From: Anaerosolibacter sp.
Lineage (GTDB): Bacteria > Bacillota > Clostridia > Peptostreptococcales > Thermotaleaceae
Assembly (NCBI RefSeq): GCF_029240175.1
Contig: NZ_JARBTM010000007.1
Location: forward strand, 62,001-126,000
DNA length: 64,000 nt
Reading direction: 5' to 3'
The notes beneath the pieces were generated by a model. The model was not told where the DNA came from. It searched no databases and saw nothing but the letters and a program-made list of their open reading frames with translations. Every line of letters starts with the position of its first letter. Within the stretch, counting starts at the first letter, position 1. Shown here one piece after another: positions 17,073 to 28,109 of the stretch. Position numbers and translations under genes: made by a program.

Positions 17073-18800
17073 CTACTTTTCCACTTCTGCAATACGTTTA
17101 CCAATTTCATGAAACAATGGTGCCGCCACGGTGCCTCCGCCTCCGCCATCCTCCACAAGTATGGTAATCCCATATTTAGGTTCATCCGTAGGGAAATAGC
17201 CCGTAAACCATGCATGAACAACATTTCTTCCTTCAGAGGACCCTTCAGCTGAACCAGTTTTTCCAGCAGCACCACCTTCATTCTCCAAGCGGATTTTATT
17301 TCCTGTTCCTTCTGTGACTACTTTTTTCATCAGATATTGTATTTTACTTGACACTTCCTCTGATAAAACAGAGACCCTCTCTGATTGTTGTTCATCGAGC
17401 ACCAACTGATTGTTATCGTCTATAATATCTTTTACAATGCTTATGTCCGTTAATATCCCATCGTTTGCAATTGCAGCTGTTACTCTGGCAATCTGCAAAG
17501 GGGTAACCTCTAGGGTGCCTTGTCCGATAGAGATATTCCCAATACCTGCACCTTTTATATAATCTTCTGTTGGTAATTGTCCAGGGATTTCTTCGGGTAG
17601 TTCGATATTCGTTAAAGAACCAAGCCCTAATCTTTGTGACATTTCAAGAATCTTTTTGCCTCCTACCTGCTGTCCTAGCTGTATGAAAGCAGAGTTGCAT
17701 GAGACAGCAAAGGCCCGTTCAAAATCTATTTCTCCATGTCCGCCTTTATCAAAGCTGCTGCATTTAATAACCACCCCATCAATTTCTTCATAACCATTAC
17801 AATGAAATTTGGTATCATGATGAATGATATTATTTTCCAGGGCAGCAGCAGCAACAATAATCTTAAATACAGATCCTGGGGGATAACCAATCTGAATTCC
17901 CCGATTGTAGAACTCTTTGTTATTGCTCTCTAAATAGTTGGCAACTTTATCTTGATCGAAATTCGGGCGACTCATTAATCCTAAAACATCTCCGCTTTTC
18001 ACATCTGTTACAACGACACTGCCTTTCTCATAAAGCTTATCAAACTCTTCTTCGATAATTTTCTGTATATCATAATCTAGGGTAAGTACAACATTTTTTC
18101 CTATTCCATGGCTGTCTTTTGTGAGGGTTCTATATCCTAACCCAGGAATCACTCGTTTTTGAGCATCAACTATGGCTCCTATAACGTTTGATCGATATTC
18201 CGTCAGTATTTGGTCATATTGTTTTTCTATACCTTTGTTTCCCACATTATCAATCTTGTTAATATAGCCTATGACGTGGGCAGCTATCTGTGATTGGCTG
18301 TATCGTTCAGCACTATCCATAGAATAGACCCCCTTAATCCCCAACGCTTCCCTGATCAAGCCTGTATCGTAATTCTTTATTTCCAGTTGAATAGGGCGAT
18401 TGCTTGATAATTCTTCATATTTTAAAACATAGATTGAAAGCTTAGTTAATTGACTGAGAAGCTGAATATTTGTATCTGTCATAGGAAAGATTTCTGGATA
18501 TATGATCAAGTTACTCGTTGTTTTTCGATTGGTAAGGGGAATCATGTTACGGTCAAAAATCTTTCCCCTATCCATACCTGCTGGCAGCTCTTTGAACCAT
18601 TGTCCCATTGCTTTCTTTTGATACTCGGGTCCGTCGATGATTTGGATAACTGCCAATCTCCCGATAAGCATAAAGATGGCAAATGTAAAAAATATACCTA
18701 TAAAAAACAATCTATTTTGATTTATGGGCTCAAGGGATGCCCATTGTTCTTTCTTTTTCTTTTCTGTTCTTGTTTGCAAAAAAAACACCTTCCTGTGCAA
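17073..18800 (-). CDS. Class B penicillin-binding protein (PBP2/FtsI-like transpeptidase)
   Basis: PBP dimer domain, YPPGSVFKI (SxxK), SCNSAF (SxN), KTGSAEG (KTG). Confidence 0.92.
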   Translation of the reverse strand: MHRKVFFLQTRTEKKKKEQWASLEPINQNRLFFIGIFFTFAIFMLIGRLAVIQIIDGPEYQKKAMGQWFKELPAGMDRGKIFDRNMIPLTNRKTTSNLIIYPEIFPMTDTNIQLLSQLTKLSIYVLKYEELSSNRPIQLEIKNYDTGLIREALGIKGVYSMDSAERYSQSQIAAHVIGYINKIDNVGNKGIEKQYDQILTEYRSNVIGAIVDAQKRVIPGLGYRTLTKDSHGIGKNVVLTLDYDIQKIIEEEFDKLYEKGSVVVTDVKSGDVLGLMSRPNFDQDKVANYLESNNKEFYNRGIQIGYPPGSVFKIIVAAAALENNIIHHDTKFHCNGYEEIDGVVIKCSSFDKGGHGEIDFERAFAVSCNSAFIQLGQQVGGKKILEMSQRLGLGSLTNIELPEEIPGQLPTEDYIKGAGIGNISIGQGTLEVTPLQIARVTAAIANDGILTDISIVKDIIDDNNQLVLDEQQSERVSVLSEEVSSKIQYLMKKVVTEGTGNKIRLENEGGAAGKTGSAEGSSEGRNVVHAWFTGYFPTDEPKYGITILVEDGGGGGTVAAPLFHEIGKRIAEVEK

Positions 18801-18843
18801 GTTGGATATTTAGATTCTCTCCAACTTCAGAAAGGCGTATACG

Positions 18844-19503
18844 TTATAAAAGCTCCATACTGCTTCCATTTTGTTTTTCATAAATAATAGATCTTACCTT
18901 AGCTACCATGATATCGATAGCTACTTTATTGTATCCACCCTCGGGGATGATGATGTCTGCGTACTTTTTATAGGGTTCAATAAACTGTTGATGGGCAGGT
19001 CGTACCGTATTTAAATATTGATCAACGACAGAATCTAGAGTTCTGCCTCGTTCCTTAATATCCCTGAGGATTCTTCGAATAATGCGAACATCAGGGTCTG
19101 TATCCACGAAAATTTTGATATCCATTAATTCTCTTAATGCTTCATCGTCTAGAATCATGATGCCTTCTAAAACAATAATATCTTTTGATTCAACAACCTC
19201 CGTTGCTTCTTCTCTTGTGTGAATTGAAAAATTATAAATAGGTTTCTGTATTCTCTGTCCATTCAGTAGGTCCTTCAGATGTTGAACCAATAATCCTGTA
19301 TCGAAGGCCAAAGGATGGTCATAATTTGTATGCACTCGATCTTCTAAGGAGAGATGATTTTGACTCTTATAATAGGAATCTTGCTCGATAATCGCGATGT
19401 TCTTCTCAGGCAAACATTCAAAAATAGCTTTCGCGATGGTGCTTTTACCAGACCCAGTCCCCCCTGTTATTCCAATCAATATAGGTCTACTCAACCCGAT
19501 CAT
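18844..19503 (-). CDS. udk: Uridine kinase
   Basis: [25 protein letters not shown] motifs. Confidence 0.92.
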   Translation of the reverse strand: MIGLSRPILIGITGGTGSGKSTIAKAIFECLPEKNIAIIEQDSYYKSQNHLSLEDRVHTNYDHPLAFDTGLLVQHLKDLLNGQRIQKPIYNFSIHTREEATEVVESKDIIVLEGIMILDDEALRELMDIKIFVDTDPDVRIIRRILRDIKERGRTLDSVVDQYLNTVRPAHQQFIEPYKKYADIIIPEGGYNKVAIDIMVAKVRSIIYEKQNGSSMELL

Positions 19504-20728
19504 CCTTCCTATCTTTTCTTAGTATATCGAACTTCTCTACCGGCTGTTCCATCTTCATCTTAATTATTTGTTGGGCATGGGGAGCCACATCGATTGCCTC
19601 ATCATTTTGGTTCCACATGAGTCCAACATTTTGTATAAACTGCTTCATATTCGGACCAATAATTTCCAGTTCATCTCCTTGAAATATTCTATTCCTTTGC
19701 TCAATCACAGCAATTTGAGTTTCTTCGTCATAGTCAAGAACCAATCCCACGAAATCATACTCACGAACGTAGGCACTGGTGCCATAGATCTGTTCTTGGG
19801 GTCCGGGTTTATCCACATAAAAACCAGTAGTGAAATCACGATGGCTTGCTTTTTTGATTTCATCAAGCCATTGAGGACTATACTGATAGCCGCTGCCCAA
19901 CTTATAGTATTGATCGATGGCCTCTCGATAAATCCGAACGATATTTGCCACATAATAAACACTCTTCATTCTACCTTCGATCTTAAGACTAGATAACCCT
20001 GATTCAATAAGCTCGGGAATATATTGGATCATACATAAGTCCTTGGAATTGAAGAAGTATGTACCATTCTCATCTTCGAATACCGGCATACATTCCCCAG
20101 GTCGCTTCTCCTCTACCAAATAATATTGCCATCGACAAGGGTGGGCACATTCACCCCGATTGGCATCTCGATTCGCCATATAGTTACTCAGTAAGCATCT
20201 GCCGGAGTATGAAATACACATAGCACCATGAATAAAGGCTTCTAATTCCAAATCCTGAGGAATGTTATCCCTTGTTTCTTTGATCTCTTGAAAAGAAAGC
20301 TCCCTGGCTAAAATTATTCTTCGTATTCCCTGTTCATACCAGAAGCGTGCACTCATAAAATTTGTATTGTTTGCCTGTGTGCTTAAATGTATCTCTAAAT
20401 CTGGGGCATATTGCTTTACGTACATAAGCGTACCGGGATCTGAAAGGATAAGGGCATCGATCCCCAAATCATTTAGTTTTTGAAGATATCCAGGAAGTTC
20501 TTGGAGATCTTCATTATGGGGTATGATATTTAGTGTTACATATACCTTTTTGCCCCGTTCATGGGCAAATTTAATTCCTTCTGCCATATCTTCAAAGGAA
20601 AAATTCCTGGCACTGGCCCTTAATCCAAAGGTCTGCCCTCCTATGTAAACGGCGTCTGCACCATAAATAAAAGCCATTTTTAATTTTTCCAAATCTCCAG
20701 CGGGTGCCAGCAGTTCTACTTTTTGCAT
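19487..20728 (-). CDS. U32 family peptidase (YrrO/TrhP-like)
   Basis: [31 protein letters not shown]-rich HPCRWQY motif. Confidence 0.9.
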   Translation of the reverse strand: MQKVELLAPAGDLEKLKMAFIYGADAVYIGGQTFGLRASARNFSFEDMAEGIKFAHERGKKVYVTLNIIPHNEDLQELPGYLQKLNDLGIDALILSDPGTLMYVKQYAPDLEIHLSTQANNTNFMSARFWYEQGIRRIILARELSFQEIKETRDNIPQDLELEAFIHGAMCISYSGRCLLSNYMANRDANRGECAHPCRWQYYLVEEKRPGECMPVFEDENGTYFFNSKDLCMIQYIPELIESGLSSLKIEGRMKSVYYVANIVRIYREAIDQYYKLGSGYQYSPQWLDEIKKASHRDFTTGFYVDKPGPQEQIYGTSAYVREYDFVGLVLDYDEETQIAVIEQRNRIFQGDELEIIGPNMKQFIQNVGLMWNQNDEAIDVAPHAQQIIKMKMEQPVEKFDILRKDRKDDRVE

Positions 20729-21390
20729 AGGTTAACCTCCTTGTTTTTATAGCTGATCGCTACCCCATCGCCCACAGGCAAGAGGCAAGATGTAAGGCTG
20801 GGATGATCCATGATATAATCTAAATATGTACGCATCCTCTTTACGATGGTCTTTTTTCTGCGAATTACATATTCATTCGATGCAACCATCCCTTTATAGA
20901 GTACATTATCCGAAATCAGCACACCTCCCTCTCGAAGCAAGTGGATGCATGAAGCTAGAAACTCCATGTATTGGCCCTTTGCTGCATCGAGAAAAATCAT
21001 ATCGAATTTCTGATCTATGGTAGGTAATACATCCTCCGCATTTCCTTGAAGGATATGTATTTGATTGTCCAGTCCAGCACGATGTATAAAAGACTCAGCT
21101 TTTTCAATCATGTCTTCTCTTCGTTCGATGCTGATGAGCTGTCCTTCCTCAGTAGCACTACATAAGACAATAGCAGAATATCCAATGGCTGTACCTACCT
21201 CTAGAATCTGCTGAGGCTTTTGGATCTTTGTTAAGACCTCAAGGAGCTTTGCAACCTCAGGATGGATGATTGGAACATGATTATCTTCTGCATAGGTCTC
21301 CATTTCTTTTAAGAGTCCGTCATTTTTTGGCAGCACATCTCTGATGTAAGATTCTACTGCTTCATTAACAATATTATTCAAATACAGCAA
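20716..21390 (-). CDS. SAM-dependent O-methyltransferase (YrrM-like)
   Basis: ILEVGTAIGYSAIVL, DMIFLDAAKGQY motifs. Confidence 0.9.
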   Translation of the reverse strand: MLYLNNIVNEAVESYIRDVLPKNDGLLKEMETYAEDNHVPIIHPEVAKLLEVLTKIQKPQQILEVGTAIGYSAIVLCSATEEGQLISIERREDMIEKAESFIHRAGLDNQIHILQGNAEDVLPTIDQKFDMIFLDAAKGQYMEFLASCIHLLREGGVLISDNVLYKGMVASNEYVIRRKKTIVKRMRTYLDYIMDHPSLTSCLLPVGDGVAISYKNKEVNLCKK

Positions 21391-21498
21391 CTCCTTTTAT
21401 GTAATCGCACAAATATGAGAAATCATGAGCCATAATTTCATATATTTGTGCAAAAATGAATACGTGGCATCTATCCACGTATTATTTTTCCCTATAAA

Positions 21499-22542
21499 TC
21501 AATTCCCATTCTTTGCTTTCAAATGTTCTTCATACGTTTTGCTAAAGGAATGCTCCCCATCGCTTTTCACAACAAAATAATAAAAGTCGGTTTTACTTGG
21601 ATATAATGCTGCTTCTAACGATGCTTTACCAGGTGATGCTATAGGTGCTGGCGGCAATCCGATATTCTTATAGGTATTATATGGTGAATCTATGTTGATA
21701 TCTTTAAGGCTTAAATTCACTTTTCTTTCTCCTAATACATATTGAACGGTGGCACAGGATTGTAATAACATGCCCCTGTTCAAACGATTATGAAAAACTC
21801 CAGATATTATGGGCCTTTCCTTTTCGAGCTGTGCCTCACGTTCAACAATAGAAGCCAAAGTAATCACCTCTTGGACTGTCATATTCAATTCTTCTGCACG
21901 TTTATAGTCGTCTTCGGTGAATACTGAATCGAATCGGTCTAACATTTTTGTGAGAATTTCTTCCTCTGTGGCACCCTTTGAGATCTCATAGGTATCAGGA
22001 AATAAGAATCCCTCAAGTCGGTTTACACCTTTTGGGATACCCTCTAAAAATTTATATTGAAAATCACCATTGTTGGCAAAATCCATAAATTTTTCCCGGT
22101 TTATAAGGCCTAAACTCTCTAAACGATCTGCAATCTGTCTAAGCTCGAAACCCTCAGGTATAGTAAATTTAACAGCATCCCGTAAGACACTTCCCTCTAT
22201 TAGGTTATCGATAATTGAGGCAGCATCCATTCCCCTATTCATTTGATAACGGCCAGCCTGCATTTTCCCTTCAGCCTTTGAAAGCTTGCTTAGTATTCTA
22301 AAGCTAAAGTCATTCTTGATCAAATGGTTTTCTTTTAATATTTGAGCAATCTTCAGCGTAGAGGCACCCTTGGGAATTTCAATCACAACAACATCTTGAT
22401 TTTGAGCATTTACAGGTCCTATAGATTGATAGTAATAGAGTATGCCTCCTATTCCCAAAAGCACGGCAAAAGTGACAATGATAGACATCAATCGAAGGAT
22501 TTTTCTTGAAAAAGTTTTTTCTGCTGTAGAATATTTCATCAT
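21499..22542 (-). CDS. mltG: Endolytic murein transglycosylase MltG (YceG-like)
   Basis: IPEGFELRQIADRLE, LEGFLFPDTYEI, ASIVEREAQ motifs. Confidence 0.92.
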   Translation of the reverse strand: MMKYSTAEKTFSRKILRLMSIIVTFAVLLGIGGILYYYQSIGPVNAQNQDVVVIEIPKGASTLKIAQILKENHLIKNDFSFRILSKLSKAEGKMQAGRYQMNRGMDAASIIDNLIEGSVLRDAVKFTIPEGFELRQIADRLESLGLINREKFMDFANNGDFQYKFLEGIPKGVNRLEGFLFPDTYEISKGATEEEILTKMLDRFDSVFTEDDYKRAEELNMTVQEVITLASIVEREAQLEKERPIISGVFHNRLNRGMLLQSCATVQYVLGERKVNLSLKDINIDSPYNTYKNIGLPPAPIASPGKASLEAALYPSKTDFYYFVVKSDGEHSFSKTYEEHLKAKNGN

Positions 22543-22644
22543 TCTACCTCCAAGTTTGTATTCATATGATATAATTATACAATTCTCAACAGAACATTAC
22601 AACTCTTAGGGTCTCAAAATTTCTCTTGGATTTACAAATAAAAC

Positions 22645-22680
22645 TCGCATACTGCCTTTGACAGCATGCGAGTTTTTAGA
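22645..22680 (-). terminator. Terminator of rnj
   Basis: AAAACTCGCATgctg hairpin CTCGCATGCTGTC...GGCAGTATGCGAG with T-run. Confidence 0.6.
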
Positions 22681-24343
22681 CTTCCATAATAATCGGTAGA
22701 ATCATAGGACTTCTTTTGGTTTTTTCATATAAAAATGTTTTTAGACTATCCTTTATGGCAGACTTCAATGATGCCCATTCCCTGACATTATTGCTTTGAC
22801 AGGACTGCAGCGCATTTCTTACAACAGTTCTAGCTTCGTCCATCAAGTCCTCAGATTCCCTTACATATACAAATCCTCGGGATATGATATCTGGTCCTGC
22901 AAGGATTTGACCGTTTTCTTTGGTAATCGTTACAACCACCACCATAAGTCCATCCTCTGATAAATGTTTACGATCCCTTAAAACGATATTACCTACATCC
23001 CCTACACCCAAACCATCAACTAGAATATTTCCTGCGGTTACATTGCCGGATTGTTTTGCACCTTCTTTGGATATTTCCAGGACTTCCCCATTTTCAAGAA
23101 TAAAAATGTCTTCACTGCTCATCCCCAGACTTTGGGCTAGCTTTCCATGCTGACGGAGATGTCTATATTCTCCATGAACAGGTATAAAAAACTGAGGCTT
23201 GACCAATGAATGCATTAATTTTAGCTCTTCTTGACATGCATGGCCGGACACATGGACATCAGCCAATGCTTCATAGATGACGTTTGCACCTTTTTCAAAC
23301 AGCAGATTTACAACACGGGCAACGGTCTTTTCGTTTCCAGGTATCGGTGTGGCAGAAAGTATAACCATGTCTCCAGGCTGTATTTCTAGTTTTCGATGCT
23401 CAGCATTCGCCATTCTAGACAGTGCTGACATAGGCTCTCCTTGACTACCCGTTGTGACAATAACAATTTCATTATCAGGATATCTGTTAATTTCATTAAT
23501 GTCGATCAGTACATCTTCAGGAACACTTAAATAACCTAAATCCATGGCAACATTCACCACATTTACCATGCTCCGGCCAGAAAAAGAAACTTTCCTATTA
23601 AATTTTTGGGCTGCATTTACAATCTGTTGTACTCTATGAACATTTGAAGCAAAGGTCGCTACAATAATTCTTTGACTTGCATTTCTAAAGATGTTTTCAA
23701 AGGTTACCCCTACCGTCCGCTCCGACATGGTATACCCAGGGCGTTCTACATTTGTACTATCGGCGAGCATTAACAATACACCTTTTTGACCTAGTTCAGC
23801 CAATCTGTGGAAATCTAGGACATCTCCTCCGATGGGCGTATAGTCGATTTTAAAATCTCCCGTGTGTACAATTGTACCTAATGAGGTATGAATCGCCAAG
23901 CAAAGAGCATCTGCTATGCTATGACTGGTTCGTATCGCTTCAACCTTAAACTCGCCTAACTTCACTGTGTCGCCATGTTTGATCACATGGGTTTCAACAC
24001 TGCCGTTTAATTTATGTTCTTTCAATTTGTTGTCTACTAAACCTAAGGTCAGTTTTGATCCATAAATTGGTACATTTAGTTTTTTCAATACATATGGTAA
24101 TGCACCTATATGATCTTCATGTCCATGGGTAAGAACAATCCCACGAACCTTATCTCTATTCTTCATTAGGTATGTGATATCAGGTATCACAATATCAATT
24201 CCCAGCATTTCATCCTCAGGGAAACTCATCCCACAATCTATGACAATGATATCGTCTTTATATTCAAACGCCATCATATTTTTCCCAATTTCATTTAAAC
24301 CCCCTAAAGGAATTACTCTAATTTTTGCTGTTTTACGTGCCAC
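22676..24343 (-). CDS. rnj: Ribonuclease J
   Basis: Metallo-beta-lactamase motif THGHEDHIGALPY, RNase J length and C-terminus. Confidence 0.95.
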   Translation of the reverse strand: MARKTAKIRVIPLGGLNEIGKNMMAFEYKDDIIVIDCGMSFPEDEMLGIDIVIPDITYLMKNRDKVRGIVLTHGHEDHIGALPYVLKKLNVPIYGSKLTLGLVDNKLKEHKLNGSVETHVIKHGDTVKLGEFKVEAIRTSHSIADALCLAIHTSLGTIVHTGDFKIDYTPIGGDVLDFHRLAELGQKGVLLMLADSTNVERPGYTMSERTVGVTFENIFRNASQRIIVATFASNVHRVQQIVNAAQKFNRKVSFSGRSMVNVVNVAMDLGYLSVPEDVLIDINEINRYPDNEIVIVTTGSQGEPMSALSRMANAEHRKLEIQPGDMVILSATPIPGNEKTVARVVNLLFEKGANVIYEALADVHVSGHACQEELKLMHSLVKPQFFIPVHGEYRHLRQHGKLAQSLGMSSEDIFILENGEVLEISKEGAKQSGNVTAGNILVDGLGVGDVGNIVLRDRKHLSEDGLMVVVVTITKENGQILAGPDIISRGFVYVRESEDLMDEARTVVRNALQSCQSNNVREWASLKSAIKDSLKTFLYEKTKRSPMILPIIMEV

Positions 24344-24581
24344 GTAATCACTCTCCCTATCTAAACTATGTATACTAATCCGACCTATATTTACCGTAAA
24401 ATGAATTCACACGAACAGATTGCATTAAGACTATTATACTGTATTTGGTATATCTTAGCAATATAAAAGCATCTCAGTGCCATCAACTACCCTTATCATT
24501 TATTATTACTATTTTCATCATAAGTAAACCTAGTTTGCATCAAAATATAGAATTCTTTTACGGTAATTTGTCCTGTAATAC

Positions 24582-24622
24582 ATAAGAAAATCCTGTATCA
24601 AACGTTACAGGATTTTCTTACA
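24582..24622 (-). terminator. Terminator of the fur-like gene
   Basis: TAAGAAAATCCTGTA/TACAGGATTTTCTTA hairpin overlapping the stop codon. Confidence 0.65.
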
Positions 24623-25051
24623 AGTATTACAGTATCCGAAAAATTTAACTTTATGATCCTTAATTTCAAAGCTATAATTCTCTTCAATCTCTTTTTCAAG
24701 CGTCTCCAGTAAGTCCACTTCTACTTCAATAACCTTGCCGCATTTTAAGCAAATAAGATGATGATGTTGATGGTCTTCTTCATGATTATTTAATTCATAT
24801 CTACTGCAGCCATCATCAAAATTAATCTTGGAAATCACATCAAGTTCATCCAACAGCTGAAGGGTTCTATATACTGTTGCTAAGCCAATTTCTGGGCATT
24901 TTTCCTTCACTAGATCATAGATTTCTTCAGTACTCATATGTTTTCCTTGATTCTCCATGATTGTATCTAATGTGGCGCGTCTTTGAGGCGTAAGCTTATA
25001 GCCTTTTTCTTTCAATTTATCTTTTAAGCTTTCTATCATTTCTGACATCAT
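24605..25051 (-). CDS. Fur/PerR family metalloregulator
   Basis: TPQRRATLDTI, HHHLICLKCGKVIE, CNTCKKIL metal-site Cys motifs. Confidence 0.93.
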   Translation of the reverse strand: MMSEMIESLKDKLKEKGYKLTPQRRATLDTIMENQGKHMSTEEIYDLVKEKCPEIGLATVYRTLQLLDELDVISKINFDDGCSRYELNNHEEDHQHHHLICLKCGKVIEVEVDLLETLEKEIEENYSFEIKDHKVKFFGYCNTCKKIL

Positions 25052-25168
25052 AACACCTTCTTTTTCAATTAATAAAGCATCTTACTTAATAGTTTAATTG
25101 TAAAAAATAGTAAAGTCAAGGAATAATCTAGAATTCGAGGGGTAATTATCAAAATAATTAAGAGTCCA

Positions 25169-25315
25169 TTATTTATTACAGTTTTTTAAGCCTATGCTGC
25201 AGCCTTTGCAATCGCCACATTTCGGCGGTTCTTTTAATATAGTATAGCATCTAGGACATCTTTGTAATTGAGAATCTTCAATTTTATTTCCACAGGTTTT
25301 ACATACTAGACTCAT
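25169..25315 (-). CDS. 48-aa Cys-rich (zinc-ribbon-like) small protein, not in the ORF track
   Basis: MSLVCKTCGNKIEDSQLQRCPRCYTILKEPPKCGDCKGCSIGLKNCNK; CxxC...CxxC plus CxxCxxC; GGAGATG RBS-like sequence upstream. Confidence 0.75.
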   Translation of the reverse strand: MSLVCKTCGNKIEDSQLQRCPRCYTILKEPPKCGDCKGCSIGLKNCNK

Positions 25316-25340
25316 GATTTCATCTCCTAATTGAAAATAC

Positions 25341-25500
25341 AATAAAAATGCATCTAACGATGCCTTCGCTAGGGGAACCTAGTTCCCCTTCGACGGCTGC
25401 AAAGCAGCCTGAGCACCCCTCTGACTACGGCATGGGAATACTTCCCCTGCACCCCTGATTTTTATTTAATAGGAAAGTAGAACTTTCCTATTAAATAAAA
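25341..25500. repeat. Dispersed structured intergenic repeat, copy 1
   Basis: Shares AGCCTGAGCACCCCTCTGACTACGGCaTGGGAATACTTCCCCTGCAccCCTGATTTTT..TTTAATAGGAAAGTAGaaCTTTCCTATTAAA with 54602..54728. Confidence 0.85.
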
Positions 25501-25543
25501 GCATTTATCAATAGATAATTTGTTTAATGAGATAGATTTTCAA

Positions 25544-26269
25544 CTACATGGTATCACTATTCTTTTCTTGTGTCAATATTACGGGTATCTCTTTTAAGAT
25601 CTCAACTTTGTTTTTGGAAACCCTACAAGTATAGGCATAAAACTCCACGCCTGCTTTGGATGCTTCTTCTACCACTGCAGCAAATTGAGGATCCCTTTCC
25701 CGATTCGGCGTGAAATATAGGGCATCTTCCCGCTGAATAACAAATATGACAATTCCCCTCATATTTTCTTTCACCACATTCATTAGCTCAAAAATGTGCT
25801 TTCTACCACGCTCAGTGGGGGCATCGGGAAAAGAAGCGGCATGGTCTTCGCGAACATACGTCACACATTTGGCTTCAATAAACGCAAGCTCTTTTTCTCT
25901 GTTTAAGAGAAGATCAATACGGCTTTGTCCGTATTTGACTTCCCTTTTGAGAAAATCATAATCTTTTAGGTAGTCTATTTGATGATTTCGAAAAGCAGCT
26001 TCTAGGATGACATTCGGTAGCTTTGAGTCAATGGCTACCCAATAATTCTCCTTGCGCACCATCAATAAATCAAATTTTGTTTTTCGTTTTTCATCTTGAA
26101 TTGGTCTCACAATAACGCGAGTTCCCACAATCAGCAGTTCCTTCATTCGCCCTGTATTGGGCACATGGGCTTTGTGTATGGTGCCCTCCCATTGTATTTC
26201 AGCTAAAAAGCGATTGATTCTTTTTATAAATACAGCTTCATGTAGTGTGCCTTCTATATGTACTTTCAA
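25544..26269 (-). CDS. sfsA: SfsA (sugar fermentation stimulation/DNA-binding nuclease-like) protein
   Basis: HVPNTGRMKELL, IEAKCVTYV, FPDAPTERGRKHI motifs. Confidence 0.92.
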   Translation of the reverse strand: MKVHIEGTLHEAVFIKRINRFLAEIQWEGTIHKAHVPNTGRMKELLIVGTRVIVRPIQDEKRKTKFDLLMVRKENYWVAIDSKLPNVILEAAFRNHQIDYLKDYDFLKREVKYGQSRIDLLLNREKELAFIEAKCVTYVREDHAASFPDAPTERGRKHIFELMNVVKENMRGIVIFVIQREDALYFTPNRERDPQFAAVVEEASKAGVEFYAYTCRVSKNKVEILKEIPVILTQEKNSDTM

Positions 26270-26345
26270 GAATATGCCTCCAATTTCTAATGATTACTAT
26301 TTATTATACCAAATTCTATAGAAACGAAACCAAGATAAAAAATTC

Positions 26346-26376
26346 AAATGGGGGCAGACCTGTGTGTCTGCCCAAG
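26346..26376. repeat. REP-like palindrome GGGCAGACC..TGTCTGCCC
   Basis: GGGCAGAC-ctgtgt-GTCTGCCC in the sfsA-DUF1292 intergenic region. Confidence 0.5.
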
Positions 26377-26436
26377 GGAAGATATATAAAAAAGAGAACC
26401 CTTATAAAGAATTCTCATTTTTATCTTGATACTATT

Positions 26437-26739
26437 CTATTCTTCTTCCTCTTCATCATACTCTTCGTTTTCTAACAAATCTTCGTAAGCAGCAGCTACG
26501 GCATCGAATTCTTCGTCGTTTTCTACACACTCTAATGTATATTTCCCATCTTCTTCAACCATTTTGAAGATAAATGCCTCTTCATCCTCTGCATCTAATG
26601 GCAATAGGATTGCGTACTCAGCCTCATTTACTTCTAATGTCGCGATAACTTCAAATTCTGTTTCCTTTCCATGCTCATCAAGGAGCGTTACAATGTTATC
26701 ATTTTCCATTTTTATCACCTCATTTAGTATTATGGCCAT
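26437..26739 (-). CDS. DUF1292 family acidic protein
   Basis: [35 protein letters not shown] pattern; sits next to ruvX as commonly seen in Clostridia. Confidence 0.85.
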   Translation of the reverse strand: MAIILNEVIKMENDNIVTLLDEHGKETEFEVIATLEVNEAEYAILLPLDAEDEEAFIFKMVEEDGKYTLECVENDEEFDAVAAAYEDLLENEEYDEEEEE

Positions 26740-27163
26740 CTAGATAGCCTTGTAAAATATATGTGGCAGCCACCATATCTATAACTTGCTTTCTCTTTTC
26801 ACGACGGACGTCGGCACTGATGAGTGTTCTTTCAGCGGCAACCGTCGTCAGTCTTTCATCCCAAAGAATGATTTCCAGCGTATTGAAACGTTTTTTAAGC
26901 CTTTCCACAAATTCCAATACTTTTTCTCCTTGGGGACCAAGAGTGCCATTCATATTTTTGGGTAGGCCGACAATCATCTTATGGACCTCTTTTTCCTTCA
27001 CCAATTCCTCTAGCCTTCTTAGGTCTGCTTTTATATTGGTTCTTCTGATGGTTTCTACCCCTTGTGCAGTCCAACCAAGAGCATCACTTACTGCAATGCC
27101 AATTGTTTTATCGCCTACATCTAAACCCATGATTCTCATATATACTTCCTCATCTCTAAACAA
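26720..27163 (-). CDS. ruvX: RuvX/YqgF family Holliday junction resolvase-like protein
   Basis: [39 protein letters not shown]. Confidence 0.93.
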   Translation of the reverse strand: MFRDEEVYMRIMGLDVGDKTIGIAVSDALGWTAQGVETIRRTNIKADLRRLEELVKEKEVHKMIVGLPKNMNGTLGPQGEKVLEFVERLKKRFNTLEIILWDERLTTVAAERTLISADVRREKRKQVIDMVAATYILQGYLDGHNTK

Positions 27164-28106
27164 TTTTTATGCAGAAGTTTGGACAATAACTGCTGCAATA
27201 CCCGCATAAAACGCATTGATCTCGTTTCACAGAAATACCTTCTTCTGTTAACATCAGTGCGCCATGGCGACAATGGTCTATACATTTGCTGCACTTTTCA
27301 CACCAAAAGTCTATATGTAGTTTTCTTAAATGACTCGAAATACTGCTTTGTACAGCAGCAGGGACTTCTTTGCCGCTGAAAACCATGATGTTTGCCTGAA
27401 CTTCTTCCTTCGTTTGCATACCTACAGCAATAGAATCCAGCATAGGTAAATTTAATACAAATTGAAAACACTCAGCAGATGAATGGATTAAATTTCCACC
27501 GCCCAGGGGTTTCATGCCATAAATACCTTTTCCGCTTTCCTTGGCAATTACTAAGGCTTTCAGCATATCCTCCACTGGCCCATCCTGGATACCAAGACCA
27601 GCTTTATTGATGATCGGGTGAATCACATCAATTTCAGGCATTTTTGATGCAGCCTTTACAGCTTTGATTGTATGGGTCGAGATGCCCACTGCTTTTATTA
27701 TACCCTGTTCCTTCATTTTTAAGTAGTATTTCAACGCACCATCATGGCCTCGCAGGGTATGTTCACTTTCTTGCTCATGAAGCAAAAATATATCGAGGTG
27801 ATGTAAATCCATAGATGACAACGCCAAATCAACACTTTTTTTTGCAGTCTCTTCGTCATATGCATAGGATTTTGTAGCGATGATAATGGGGTTATCCTTA
27901 TAAAGGGTCAGGGCCCTTTTGATATGAGGATAAGTACCGTAGAGTTCTGCTGTATCGATAAAATTTACTCCTTGCCTGAAAGCTTCGGCAATGATTTCTC
28001 CGCCTGCTTCTGGACTAAGATTTGCTTGTAACGGCCCTACCGTTAGTCCGCCGAAGCACAGTCTTGATACCTTAATACCTGTATTCCCTAAAAATCGATA
28101 CTCCAT
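27156..28106 (-). CDS. Aldo/keto reductase with C-terminal 4Fe-4S ferredoxin-like cluster motif
   Basis: [26 protein letters not shown]...[12 protein letters not shown]. Confidence 0.9.
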   Translation of the reverse strand: MEYRFLGNTGIKVSRLCFGGLTVGPLQANLSPEAGGEIIAEAFRQGVNFIDTAELYGTYPHIKRALTLYKDNPIIIATKSYAYDEETAKKSVDLALSSMDLHHLDIFLLHEQESEHTLRGHDGALKYYLKMKEQGIIKAVGISTHTIKAVKAASKMPEIDVIHPIINKAGLGIQDGPVEDMLKALVIAKESGKGIYGMKPLGGGNLIHSSAECFQFVLNLPMLDSIAVGMQTKEEVQANIMVFSGKEVPAAVQSSISSHLRKLHIDFWCEKCSKCIDHCRHGALMLTEEGISVKRDQCVLCGYCSSYCPNFCIKIV

Positions 28107-28109
28107 AGG

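Noticed and set aside
25341-25500. Possible CRISPR-like array from clustered hairpins
   Set aside because: No regularly spaced direct repeats or spacers; it is one copy of a dispersed repeat.
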